Assembly (NCBI GenBank): GCA_019429465.1
Contig: JAHYIV010000020.1
Span: 1 to 49,073 of the forward strand
Reading direction: 5' to 3'
Length of the DNA stretch: 49,073 bases
DNA from: Desulfoarculaceae bacterium
Lineage (GTDB): Bacteria > Desulfobacterota > Desulfobulbia > Desulfobulbales > Desulfocapsaceae
Shown: positions 1 through 7,889 of the stretch, one piece after another
How the letters are laid out: every line of letters begins with the position of its first letter
How positions within the stretch are numbered: position 1 is the first letter of the stretch
Notes under the pieces: generated by a model
What the model saw: the letters and a program-made list of their open reading frames with translations, nothing else
Told to the model about the DNA's origin: nothing
Databases searched by the model: none
Position numbers and translations under genes: made by a program

Positions 1-99
1 GAAGCATATAGCAAACGCGACCCTTAATGCTAAAAAATCTTCCAGAGATCAGATAGAACATGAAAAAAAGGCCGCATGATCTGACACCTTTTATAACCA

Positions 100-149
100 G
101 TTCGTATTATTTCCCATTTTGGCTTTATAAAATGGAAAATAATACGAAC
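100..149. repeat. Long near-perfect hairpin at the window edge
   Basis: Two 21-base arms (100-120 and 129-149) are inverted copies with one mismatch, separated by 8 bases. The mismatch would be a G-U pair in RNA read from the minus strand. The hairpin lies just past the end of the truncated HNH-like gene. It is AT-rich and has no T-tract, so it is a poor intrinsic terminator. It could be one end of a small mobile element. Confidence 0.6.
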
Positions 150-223
150 TCAGCAAACGAGCGAAGCGGAGTGCGGTAGTAATGAAAAGCTACCTTTGTT
201 ATGGTGCAACAAAAGCGACATCT

Positions 224-610
224 TTATTGACAACGACCGAGGTTAATTTTTTTAAAAAAGATATTTGTTGCCCAATGAGCTCTCCAAAGCATTGAAATGA
301 AAAATAGCTTAATTAGTTTATAATTAACGTCAGAAAACTCCCAACCATTTTTCATTTCTTTCGGGTTCGAGTCTCTGAGTAAGGCACAAGCATAAGAATC
401 TACATCGCTGAACTGTTTTTCATGTTCATCGCATAAAAAATAGTCATAAAATCCATTTGGTTGTCTTTTTGGATGTTCATCATCAAAAGGTGACAATAAT
501 TTTGCTATATTTCCGTTTTCGTCTACTAGTTGCCAGTAAAATCCTAAAGGAATAATGTGCGATTCAACAAGCTTCGCCTGTTTATTACAAAATTTGCATA
601 TCCCATCCAT
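224..610 (-). pseudogene. HNH-endonuclease-like protein, probably C-terminally truncated
   Basis: This encodes about 128 residues, starting at an ATG preceded by GAAGAG. The N-terminus has a CKFC zinc-type knuckle followed by ESHIIP, and a second LCDEH knuckle near residue 61. That layout is typical of HNH-like (treble-clef) proteins of unknown role found in phages, defence islands and integron cassettes. As I remember the family, members are clearly longer and continue after the SMLWRA...FFKKINLG segment; here the frame stops four residues later. I therefore think the gene is cut, though a short natural variant is possible. Base composition is AT-rich, unlike most of the window, which suggests acquired DNA. 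Catalytic activity is not shown. Confidence 0.45.
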
Positions 611-633
611 CAATATTTCTCTTCAACAAATTA

Positions 634-729
634 TTTGAATGCGAACGTTGAGCTAAGCAGCCAGCGGCCACCGGGGATGTTTGAAAATCGGCTGATTCCC
701 GCTGGTCTGCTTTAGCGTATTGGTTGGGC
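634..729 (+). other. attC-like recombination site (integron cassette signature)
   Basis: The plus strand folds as an imperfect palindrome. Arms GAGCTAAGCAGCCAGCGG (649-666) and CCGCTGGTCTGCTTTAGC (699-716) pair, with two extra unpaired A bases on one side, which resembles the extrahelical bases of attC sites. The outer 3' box GTTGGGC (723-729) fits the GTTRRRY core consensus. The opposite box around GCGAAC (641-646) keeps only AAC of RYYYAAC, so it is degenerate. A hairpin and a lipoprotein gene follow. No integrase and no second attC were found, so this would be an isolated cassette remnant. A chance or rho-independent palindrome is the alternative. Confidence 0.35.
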
Positions 730-746
730 GAATTTTTTGTAAAAAT

Positions 747-776
747 GGGAGTCTGGTGCCGAAACACCAGACTCCC
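747..776. other. Perfect 12-bp hairpin, terminator-like on the minus strand
   Basis: GGGAGTCTGGTG (747-758) and CACCAGACTCCC (765-776) form a perfect stem around a 6-base loop. On the minus strand the stem is followed by a short T-run, as in an intrinsic terminator, but no minus-strand gene ends here. It may be a structural remnant of the adjoining cassette. Confidence 0.55.
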
Positions 777-846
777 AAGGTACTACTTTACCAGAGCAAT
801 AATTTTTAGTTGTGCTAAACAGTATCTAATGGTGCCAAACTATCCC

Positions 847-875
847 TTGACAAGCAAAAACAGACCCTCTATATG
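847..875 (+). promoter_or_regulatory. Sigma-70-type promoter for the small lipoprotein gene
   Basis: A perfect -35 box TTGACA (847-852) is followed after 17 bases by TATATG (870-875), a 4 of 6 match to the -10 box. It lies 43 bases before the lipoprotein start, so this gene can be transcribed on its own, which fits a stand-alone cassette. Confidence 0.55.
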
Positions 876-918
876 TTAACTCATTAATTCATTATCTTAT
901 GAAGAAAAGAGGTATCCC

Positions 919-1446
919 ATGAAAAGGCTCTTAATTATTCTCATTTCTTTTGTCCTTCTTATTGGTTGTTCTGCTGCCCGCTTTACAATTAATGAAAGTG
1001 TTGATCCCGTTACATCTCAAAAAGTTTTTTATACATCGGGTAATTATTTAGACCCAGAGCATTCCTTTCTTTTATCTTTAAACATACAGGTAGATGACAA
1101 AGATACCCCCAAACAAAAAATATTTTTGGTATTAGAATATTCATGGGCAGGTTGGGCTTTTATAAAGGCTGGTGAATCTCTTATATTTAATGTTGACGGA
1201 GAAGTTATAAAATTTGATTCAGACGAAGGTAGTGCTAATCAAAGAGATGTCAATACAGGAAAGTATGTGATAAATACGGTCACCGAGTATGCTATGTATA
1301 ACTTCGACCGAAAAAAAATGGAGAAAATTATTGCAGGTAAAAATGTAATCGGCAAAGTAGTTGGTTCAAAATTTGAGTTACCCTTCACGGTTACACCAAC
1401 AAATCAGAATAACTTTAAAACGATGTTAGAAGCAATAAAAGATTGA
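919..1446 (+). CDS. Small predicted lipoprotein of unknown function
   Basis: The 175-residue product begins with a short basic and hydrophobic signal ending in a lipobox, LIGC, so Cys17 should be lipidated and the protein anchored to a membrane. The mature part is rich in beta-strand-like segments, with no motif I recognise. The ATG has an AGAGG ribosome site and its own promoter at 847-875. The gene is AT-rich compared with genes after 2 kb, and it sits beside an attC-like site. Small lipoproteins of unknown role are common integron cargo, so acquired DNA is likely. No partner gene is adjacent. Confidence 0.7.
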   Translation: MKRLLIILISFVLLIGCSAARFTINESVDPVTSQKVFYTSGNYLDPEHSFLLSLNIQVDDKDTPKQKIFLVLEYSWAGWAFIKAGESLIFNVDGEVIKFDSDEGSANQRDVNTGKYVINTVTEYAMYNFDRKKMEKIIAGKNVIGKVVGSKFELPFTVTPTNQNNFKTMLEAIKD

Positions 1447-2060
1447 AATATAGTCAATCTTTCTATCAGTAATCCTCAGTTCTGATGACTGGCCGCCACC
1501 AAACAGTAGTAGGTGTAGTCAGCGATTCCACCTTTTTTACGATTTTGAAAATCAGGAAGCAGTTTTTTTGAGCACTGCTTCCTGAAAGAGAGCTTTGCGC
1601 AATTTTGCGACTGTCCCCGATAGAAGGCCATTTGAGGTGCATATGGCCTAATTTTTTCCACCAAGATCTTTCTCTCCCGCTCGGGAGGAACGGACCCGGG
1701 CGGTAAAGGGGTCAGAACCATTTTTGCCACGCCTGCCCCCCCTATTCTGGCGAATGGCTATCTTAACCATTTAAGCAAAACCGCAAGTAAAGACTATTCC
1801 TGAGCATCTTCGCTCTGGCCAAAGGTAAGAACTTCCCGAGATAGATTCGGATTTACAAAATTCTAATCTGTCAGGCTACACTTTTACTCAGTTGATATCG
1901 GTCGTCCATATCAGCCGGGTCAAGTGGCTGGCGGCTTGGGTGCTGGCGGGAAGTGGGATTAGTTGGAGGTGGGATCGTTTCGTTTTTTCGTCTTTGTCAA
2001 CTCCAGGGGCGGGCCTTTTTACTCGTGGCTCGCCCCTGGTCTCTATCGCATTCTTGGGAA
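1447..2060. other. 614-base stretch with no convincing gene; scattered hairpins
   Basis: No open frame here shows protein-like composition. A 12-bp perfect hairpin (TCAGGAAGCAGT at 1552-1563 with its inverse at 1574-1585) and a short CTCCCG/CGGGAG stem near 1675 are present. Phrases such as GGGGTCAGAACC and ACTGTCCCC look like the flanks of degraded REP-type transposon DNA, but this is only an impression. Confidence 0.5.
2003..2039 (-). terminator. Hairpin after the HIT gene
   Basis: CCAGGGGCG (2003-2011) and CGCCCCTGG (2031-2039) pair perfectly, just past the stop of the minus-strand HIT gene. The expected T-tract is poor, so termination would be weak or Rho-assisted. Confidence 0.4.
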
Positions 2061-2405
2061 TCAGCCTGGCGGCCAATGGAACTGGCGACCGCCCAGGATG
2101 TGGAGGTGGATGTGAAAAACGGTCTGTCCGGCTCCTTCACCATTGTTGAAGACCAGACGGAAACCGTCAACGAGGCCGAGATCGGCGGCAAGTCGTGCCC
2201 CGGTGCGCATCATCCTGCCAACAAGCTGTTCGTCCTCCGCCTCAAGGAAGGCCGGTCCGGCAATATGTTTTTTGGGGATGACCAGAAAATGGACAGGCGC
2301 CTGCGGTGCGATATCCCGGAAGGCCAGGACGTCATCATCTTCATAGAGCTTGTCCACCGGGATCTCCCCGGCAATTATCTTACAAAAAAGACAGTGTGTG
2401 TTCAT
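2061..2405 (-). CDS. HIT (histidine triad) family nucleotide-binding protein, HinT-like
   Basis: The 114-residue protein has the signature His98-Ile-His100-Leu-His102 near its end, and the N-terminal CLFCKIIAGEIP block typical of HinT-like purine nucleoside phosphoramidases. The length matches the family. These enzymes hydrolyse AMP linked to amines; their cell role is usually obscure. A longer frame runs upstream in the same phase, but family alignment and the AAGAGAA ribosome site fix the start at 2405. The gene lies 40 bases after the preceding 183-residue gene on the same strand and is probably co-transcribed with it. Two cysteines (5 and 8) form a CxxC that could bind zinc, as in many HIT proteins. 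Confidence 0.9.
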   Translation of the reverse strand: MNTHCLFCKIIAGEIPVDKLYEDDDVLAFRDIAPQAPVHFLVIPKKHIAGPAFLEAEDEQLVGRMMRTGARLAADLGLVDGFRLVFNNGEGAGQTVFHIHLHILGGRQFHWPPG

Positions 2406-2445
2406 TGTTGTTTCTCTTAGAGTTTCAACCAGAGGATACTTGCAC

Positions 2446-2997
2446 CTACTGAGGGCCAAAAGAATCCTCAAAAAGTTTGTTGATGGCCTCACGGCCGGCA
2501 TCGCTGAGATATCTGGTGCCTGAGCCGACAAAGGTGTCATATTCAATGATCGGGCTGTCCTCCTGCCACTGATTATCCTTCCAGGTAAACCATTGTTTTT
2601 TGGGCTGATCAAAGACATGGAGGGGACGGTTGAACAGTTTGGCCAGTTCCACGGCCCAGCCGGTGCCGCCCTTGACGGAATTGTCTTCGAGGATGGTGCC
2701 GATGACAAAGACCTGATGGCCATTGTTGACCATATGAAAGATGGTCTGCAGCACTTTCCTGATCTTGGTGGTCTCGTAATAGGTGCGGTTGAGCATCTTT
2801 GAGGCCAGTTCCATACTGATATCGCCCCGTTCCAGCTCCTGCTGGCTGAGGTAGACAGTATTGTTTTCCCTATGCAGTTTGTGCCCTTCAAAGGTATAGA
2901 TAACCTCTTTTACGCCCCATTGTTCTGCCGATTCACCAAAGCTTGCCTCGGCCCCTTTCAGGCCACCGCTGCAGAGGGTGCATGTTTTTTGGTCCAT
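2446..2997 (-). CDS. Putative SLOG/Rossmann-type nucleotide-binding protein with N-terminal CxxC
   Basis: The 183-residue protein opens with CTLC, a possible zinc or redox pair. Its middle holds GHQVFVIGTI then VKGGTGWAVELAKLFNRPLHVFDQ (residues roughly 94-129). A GGTGWAVE-type loop before a PLHVFDQ strand is what I remember from SLOG/YpsA-like proteins of phages and bacteria, which bind nucleotides or their derivatives. No catalytic residue can be named with confidence. The start is well set by AAGGAG eight bases upstream. The gene is first in a probable two-gene operon with the HIT protein, hinting at a shared nucleotide-linked substrate. This is inference; only the fold-type resemblance is visible. 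Confidence 0.55.
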   Translation of the reverse strand: MDQKTCTLCSGGLKGAEASFGESAEQWGVKEVIYTFEGHKLHRENNTVYLSQQELERGDISMELASKMLNRTYYETTKIRKVLQTIFHMVNNGHQVFVIGTILEDNSVKGGTGWAVELAKLFNRPLHVFDQPKKQWFTWKDNQWQEDSPIIEYDTFVGSGTRYLSDAGREAINKLFEDSFGPQ

Positions 2998-3290
2998 TAT
3001 ATGTGCTCCTTGTTAAAAAAAAACATCAGACTGTCATCAAAAAGCCGCTGGAAAAATATTAAGATAACCACCTGAGTAGCCAACAGAAGGAATCGCTCGT
3101 TTTCCTGCACCGTTCTAGGCGCCTGCGAGACTTGGATCATATCTGGCCTGCAGTGAAAAGTCGACACGTTGTTTTGTCATGGCTGCTCAGTCCTTACGTC
3201 GCCCTCTTCTGCTCTGGTCACTTTACTATTTTCAATTTTATACCATACCTGCATTCAAAGGCAAGTTTTGCCCCGGTTTTTTCTCGCTCG

Positions 3291-4283
3291 TCAGGAGGAA
3301 CTTCCTTTTTTTGAGCCCCGCAGAAAGACGCGATGCGGGGCCGGGTAGCCTTCCACGGTCAGCGTTGGGTCTTGCGGGTCAATAAAATCTCGGTATGATT
3401 CAAAGGTCATCCATTCGGTGGATCGCTGTTCATCTTCGCTCATGGGGTGCTGGCAGAAGAGCTCGACCTGGTCAAAGCCCGCCTTTTCCATCCACAGCCG
3501 CAGGCAATGGCCGGTGGGGATAAAATAGGTACCGGGCACCTTGGCATAGGTCTTGTCCGGAAAGAGGGCTATGGGCGCCTCTCCGGGGATGGCCTGGGAT
3601 TCGAGCAGCAGGGTGCCGCCGGGTCGCAGCGCCTGATAGATGTCGCGCAGCACGTCAATGGGCGAGGCGCGGTGGTAGATGATGCCCATGAGGAAGAGGA
3701 CGTCAAAGCAGTCAGGAAAGAGAGAGAGATGCTCGACGCCGAGCAGGTCAATGTGGAGAGCCTCCTGTCCGGCCATGTGGTTCAAGGCCTTGAAGCAGTA
3801 ATAGTGCTGCATGGAGGGCTCGAGCCCCAGCACCAGTTTGGGGTGATAGGGGGCCATGCGGAACATGTAGTAGCCGTTGTTGCAGCCGATGTCGGCAATA
3901 ATCTTGCCCTCCAGATCGGGCAGCATGGGCAGCAGGCGCTGCCATTTGCGTTCGCTGCGCCACTCGGCATCGATATCGATGCCGAAGACCGAAAAAGGGC
4001 CTTTGCGCCAGGGCATGAAGGCGCGCATGGCCGCTTTGACCAGGTCCTGATCGCCGGCGCTCAGTTCGTCGGCACGGCCGATGATGACGCTGTCACCACT
4101 GCAGTCGACGCTTCTGGCCACAAAGGGGGCGAGCGATTCAAAGGGCGTACGGTAGCGGAGAAATCCTTTCTTGGGCTGGTTGACCCATTGCTGCCGCTCC
4201 CGGTGGAGGGTCAAGATCTCCTGCCGGCGGGCTGAGTCCGGCAGCAGGGCGAGATAATCGCAGGATGATGGTGTCTGGCTCAC
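3291..4283 (-). CDS. cmoB: tRNA U34 carboxymethyltransferase CmoB
   Basis: CmoB transfers the carboxymethyl group of carboxy-SAM to 5-hydroxyuridine at tRNA position 34, giving cmo5U, which widens wobble reading. The sequence has the family block MPWRKGPFSVFGIDIDAEWRS, a methyltransferase motif ADIGCNNGYYMFRM, GIIYHRASP, and the C-terminal TEWMTFESYRDFIDPQDP and VEGYPAPHR. The open frame reaches back to 4394 inside cmoA, but those extra residues are unlike the family. I chose the GTG at 4283, seven bases after the cmoA stop, giving 330 residues, close to the E. coli length of 323. The gene is translated right behind cmoA, which makes its cofactor. Confidence 0.93.
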   Translation of the reverse strand: MSQTPSSCDYLALLPDSARRQEILTLHRERQQWVNQPKKGFLRYRTPFESLAPFVARSVDCSGDSVIIGRADELSAGDQDLVKAAMRAFMPWRKGPFSVFGIDIDAEWRSERKWQRLLPMLPDLEGKIIADIGCNNGYYMFRMAPYHPKLVLGLEPSMQHYYCFKALNHMAGQEALHIDLLGVEHLSLFPDCFDVLFLMGIIYHRASPIDVLRDIYQALRPGGTLLLESQAIPGEAPIALFPDKTYAKVPGTYFIPTGHCLRLWMEKAGFDQVELFCQHPMSEDEQRSTEWMTFESYRDFIDPQDPTLTVEGYPAPHRVFLRGSKKGSSS

Positions 4284-4290
4284 TCTGGGT

Positions 4291-5028
4291 TCACTCTGGT
4301 TTGATGGCAATAAAGGAGACGAAATTAAACCACTGGAAGAAGGTCTCCACGCTTGCGAATCCGGCGGCCAGCAGAAGTTCCCGGTTTTCTTCAATGGAAA
4401 AAGGGATCAGGATATTTTCCAGGGCCTCTCTTTTCTTGGCAATCTCCAGCTCCGAATAACCGCGTTCCAGCTTGAACTGATGGTAGATGTCGATATATCT
4501 GCGGTTGAGCAGCGGGTCGTGGGAGATCTTTTTTTCACTGAGGATCAGGATGCCGCCGGGCCGCAGGTTGGCGAAGAGTCGGCGGATAAACTCCTTCCGT
4601 CTGAGGGGCCGGATGAACTGGAGGGTGTAGTTGAGGAGAAAGGCCCCGGTATCGGCCTGCTCCAGATCAATGATGTCCTGGGCCACAAAGGAGACCTGGT
4701 CCTGTTTCGAGAACATCTCGGCCTTCAGGCGGGCCTTGTGGAGCATGGCCGGGGAGCTGTCGATGCCGGTGAATTGCAGCCCCTTATCCGGCAGGAGTCG
4801 GGCCAGTTGCAGCAGGGTGGTGCCGGTGGAGCAGCCCAGGTCAATGACCGTGTCGTTGTGGCGGAGAAAGATGTCGAGGAGTTTCGCGGTCCCGGTGATG
4901 ACCTCCTGGTAAAAAGGAATGGAGCGGTCCAGCATGTCATCGAAGACCTGGGCGACCCGCTCGCTGAAGACAAAATCTTCCTGGATCTGGTTGACGGCAA
5001 AAAGGGTATCTCTGGGAGTGGGCAACAT
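4291..5028 (-). CDS. cmoA: Carboxy-S-adenosyl-L-methionine synthase CmoA
   Basis: CmoA converts SAM and prephenate into carboxy-SAM, the cofactor used by CmoB. The 245-residue protein begins with the conserved RDTLF block, has the SAM loop VIDLGCSTGTTLLQLA, the NYTLQFI segment, LSEKKISHD and the late RGYSELEIAKKREALEN, all characteristic of CmoA rather than a general methyltransferase. Length matches E. coli CmoA (247). It is first in a cmoA-cmoB pair with a seven-base gap, so the two are almost certainly co-transcribed. The 197-base gap to nadB upstream is AT-rich and should hold its promoter, though I could not pick a clear one. Confidence 0.95.
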   Translation of the reverse strand: MLPTPRDTLFAVNQIQEDFVFSERVAQVFDDMLDRSIPFYQEVITGTAKLLDIFLRHNDTVIDLGCSTGTTLLQLARLLPDKGLQFTGIDSSPAMLHKARLKAEMFSKQDQVSFVAQDIIDLEQADTGAFLLNYTLQFIRPLRRKEFIRRLFANLRPGGILILSEKKISHDPLLNRRYIDIYHQFKLERGYSELEIAKKREALENILIPFSIEENRELLLAAGFASVETFFQWFNFVSFIAIKPE

Positions 5029-5225
5029 GGCGACAATAAAGAAATCAGGAGGGAACGGGATTGTGCTGATTGATTGATCAACTGTAAGGTATAGTTTGTA
5101 TACTCTTTAAAATACTATTTTACCATTATTGACTGGGAGAGAAACCAGAAAAGGGTAAAAGCAGCACTGAGCAGGATAGATAATTGTATCAGAACGGCCA
5201 GGGAATCATGAAAAAATAATCATTC

Positions 5226-6878
5226 CTAACATATTTCGATTTCTCCAAGCAAGCTGTCTTTTTTTCTCCTAAAGCGAGTGTTATGCAGAAAAACATCTCG
5301 AGGCTTAGGGTAGTCCACAACATAATGCAGCCCGCGTGATTCCTTCCTCAGCAGGGCTGACTGAATTATCAGTAAAGCAACCAAGGCGATATTACGCAAC
5401 TCTATCATATTAGAAGAGACAAGATAATCTCTGTAATGCTGTTCTATCTCCTGAAAAATGCCCTCCACCTGTTTCTTTGCCAGTTTCAGCCGCTTTACCG
5501 TTCTCACGATTCCTACATAGTTCCACATCACACGCCTGATAATGTCCCAGTTATGATTAATCAAAATCTCTTCGTATAATATCTGGGCATCTCCCGTCTT
5601 CCATGGCTCTATTTGAGGAGCAACCATTTGCGAAATAGCCGGCCAATGATCAGCACAATACTCATAAGCCCTTTCCGCAAAAACAACTGCTTCAAGCAAG
5701 GAGTTACTGGCCAGTCGATTCCCTCCATGTAGCCCGGTACAGGCGGTCTCTCCAAGTGCCAATAAGCCGTCAACGGATGATCTTCCCCATGTATCCGTCT
5801 CTACCCCCCCGCACATATAATGAGCCGCCGGCACTACAGGAATATATTCTCTAGTAATATCAATACCATACTCCAGACAACGTGCGTAAATTGTCGGAAA
5901 ACGCTCCTTCACAAAACCTTTGTCTTTGTGAGTAATATCAAGAAAGACACAATCGGCACCACTCTCCTTCATTTCTTTATCTATTGCCCTGGCCACAGCA
6001 TCCCTGGTGGCAAGGTCTTTGCGACTATCATATTTTTCCATAAATGGTATCCCTTTCTGATCCACAAGAATAGCGCCCTCGCCCCGTACTGCCTCAGAAA
6101 TTAAAAAATTCTTGGCCTTAGGATGATAAAGACAGGTGGGATGAAACTGCATAAATTCCATATTTGCCATCACAGCTCCAGCCCTGAAGGCCATGGCCAT
6201 CCCATCACCTGTTGAAATATCAGGATTGGTCGTGTACAGATATACCTTACCGGTTCCTCCGGTACAGAGAGTGGTTACCTTAGCCTTATACACATCAATC
6301 GTCATTTTTTCATTCAGGACGTAGGCTCCCGCGCAATAAGGTGCGCCCCTCCCTGTCTTCCCGCTTTCCTCATTGACCATAAGCAGGTCTACTGCTGTAT
6401 GATTTTCCAGGATTTGAATCTGAGGGTTTTGCCTCACCTGTTCCAGCAAGGCTCGCTCTATCTCCCTGCCAGTGAAATCATGGGCATGAGCAACCCTTCT
6501 CTGGGAATGTCCTCCCTCTTGACCTAAGCTCAACCCTGACGAATCTCGAGCATCTTTAACAAAATCAACCCCCAGGGCCATCAAGTCTTTGACCCGTTCC
6601 GGCCCCTCATCTACCACCAAATGGACAACCTCTTCCTTACACAGACCAGCACCGCTTATAAGAGTGTCACGAATATGATTTTCCTTGGAATCACTCTCCG
6701 ACAAAACAGCAGCAATTCCTCCCTGAGCAAGGTTGGTGGCACTATCAACCTTGTTTTTTTTGGTTATCACAACAACCGACCCTAGTTGCGCCACACGTAG
6801 CGCAAAGGACAAGCCGGCTATTCCACTGCCTATAATCAAAAAATCACATTCCATATCCACACCAGGCGCCTCTAACAT
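5226..6878 (-). CDS. nadB: L-aspartate oxidase (NAD biosynthesis)
   Basis: NadB oxidises L-aspartate to iminoaspartate, the first step of de novo NAD synthesis, using FAD. The 550-residue protein has the N-terminal dinucleotide motif IIGSGIAGLSFALR, NLAQGGIAAV, the GDGMAMAFRAGA and EFMQFHPTCLYHP blocks, HYMCGGVETDTWGR, and HGGNRLASNSLLEAVVF, all diagnostic of the succinate dehydrogenase/NadB flavoprotein group; there is no cytochrome partner. The first ATG (6878) shares one base with a perfect parS site. A second ATG at 6854 immediately before the FAD motif is equally plausible, since neither has a good ribosome site. nadA and nadC are not in this window. Confidence 0.95.
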   Translation of the reverse strand: MLEAPGVDMECDFLIIGSGIAGLSFALRVAQLGSVVVITKKNKVDSATNLAQGGIAAVLSESDSKENHIRDTLISGAGLCKEEVVHLVVDEGPERVKDLMALGVDFVKDARDSSGLSLGQEGGHSQRRVAHAHDFTGREIERALLEQVRQNPQIQILENHTAVDLLMVNEESGKTGRGAPYCAGAYVLNEKMTIDVYKAKVTTLCTGGTGKVYLYTTNPDISTGDGMAMAFRAGAVMANMEFMQFHPTCLYHPKAKNFLISEAVRGEGAILVDQKGIPFMEKYDSRKDLATRDAVARAIDKEMKESGADCVFLDITHKDKGFVKERFPTIYARCLEYGIDITREYIPVVPAAHYMCGGVETDTWGRSSVDGLLALGETACTGLHGGNRLASNSLLEAVVFAERAYEYCADHWPAISQMVAPQIEPWKTGDAQILYEEILINHNWDIIRRVMWNYVGIVRTVKRLKLAKKQVEGIFQEIEQHYRDYLVSSNMIELRNIALVALLIIQSALLRKESRGLHYVVDYPKPRDVFLHNTRFRRKKDSLLGEIEIC

Positions 6879-6893
6879 GTTTCACGTGAAACA
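6878..6893. promoter_or_regulatory. parS: parS centromere site
   Basis: The sequence TGTTTCACGTGAAACA is a perfect 16-base palindrome and matches the widely conserved chromosomal parS consensus bound by ParB. It lies 0.2 kb before parA and overlaps the nadB start region. ParB loading here would nucleate the segregation complex and could also repress nadB or parA. No second exact copy was seen in the window. Confidence 0.95.
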
Positions 6894-7094
6894 TTCAGTT
6901 AATAAAAAGAGAGACAACAATGGCTATCTCTCGGGAACAAAAACACTCTACATGATCAATCAAAGCCCATGTAAACATAAATAACAAGCGAACAAAGCCT
7001 CAAACTTGGTCTTTTTTTATTGTCCGAGAATAAAAACTGGGATACAACCAGTAATGGTAGTAGTATTCCTCAAAACATGTATACGGGTGTGACG

Positions 7095-7889
7095 ATGGAA
7101 CAAAAAAACAAAGCAAAGATAATAGCTGTAGCCAACCAGAAAGGTGGGGTGGGGAAAACAACCTCTGCGGTAAATTTAGCCGCCGCCCTGGCCAAAAAAA
7201 GGAAAAAGGTGCTCCTTGTAGACTCTGACCCGCAGGGAAATGCCTCAAGCGGCTTGGGAATCCATACGGGTTCCCTCAAGGAACACCTCTATCACAGCTA
7301 TACCGGAGGTGTGCCGCTGGCTGATGTTCTTATTGAAACAAAGGTAAACAATCTCTCTCTAGCACCATCGAACATAAACCTGGTGGCAGCAGAGATAGAA
7401 CTCATTCCCATGGTGGACAGAGAATTTCAACTCCAAAAACTACTCCAGACCGTACAAAACAGCTTTGACTATATACTGATCGATTGCCCACCATCTCTTG
7501 GCCTACTGACAATTAACGGACTAACAGCAGCCCATTCGATTCTCATCCCCATGCAATGCGAATTTTACGCCTTGGAAGGACTTTCTCAATTGGTCAAGAC
7601 TATCAGGTCTGTTAAAAAGGCATTTAATAAAGAACTTTTTATTGAAGGCCTTTTGCTCACAATGTATGATAAACGCAACAAACTGACTCATCAGGTCGCA
7701 GAAGAGGTGGCGAAACACTTTGGTGATCAGGTCTTCAAGACAGTTATCCCTAGAAATGTACGACTCAGTGAATGTCCAAGTCACGGCCAAACCATTATCG
7801 AGTACGATATCCGCTCAACCGGGGCAACGGCTTATATGAACCTGGCCAGTGAGTTTCTTAAACAACAGAGGCTATGTTTATGTCCATAA
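7095..7889 (+). CDS. parA: Chromosome partitioning ATPase ParA/Soj
   Basis: ParA is a Walker-type ATPase that binds DNA nonspecifically as an ATP dimer and moves ParB-parS complexes. From the chosen ATG the 264-residue protein has the deviant Walker A KGGVGKTT (residues 16-23), DSDPQGNAS, and DYILIDCPPSLG, and it lacks the extra N-terminal DNA-binding domain of plasmid ParA, so it is the chromosomal Soj type. A longer frame begins at a TTG at 7020, and an ATG lies at 7077, but family alignment favours 7095. It overlaps parB by 10 bases and is close to parS, forming a full parABS locus. Confidence 0.95.
   Translation: MEQKNKAKIIAVANQKGGVGKTTSAVNLAAALAKKRKKVLLVDSDPQGNASSGLGIHTGSLKEHLYHSYTGGVPLADVLIETKVNNLSLAPSNINLVAAEIELIPMVDREFQLQKLLQTVQNSFDYILIDCPPSLGLLTINGLTAAHSILIPMQCEFYALEGLSQLVKTIRSVKKAFNKELFIEGLLLTMYDKRNKLTHQVAEEVAKHFGDQVFKTVIPRNVRLSECPSHGQTIIEYDIRSTGATAYMNLASEFLKQQRLCLCP

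Noticed and set aside
1476-1730. An 84-codon minus-strand ORF in the region after the lipoprotein gene
   Set aside because: It includes both arms of a perfect hairpin and terminator-like words and has no protein-like pattern.
2406-2891. Upstream extension of the HIT frame to 276 residues
   Set aside because: It runs through the 183-aa gene in another phase and does not resemble the HIT family; the real start is at 2405.
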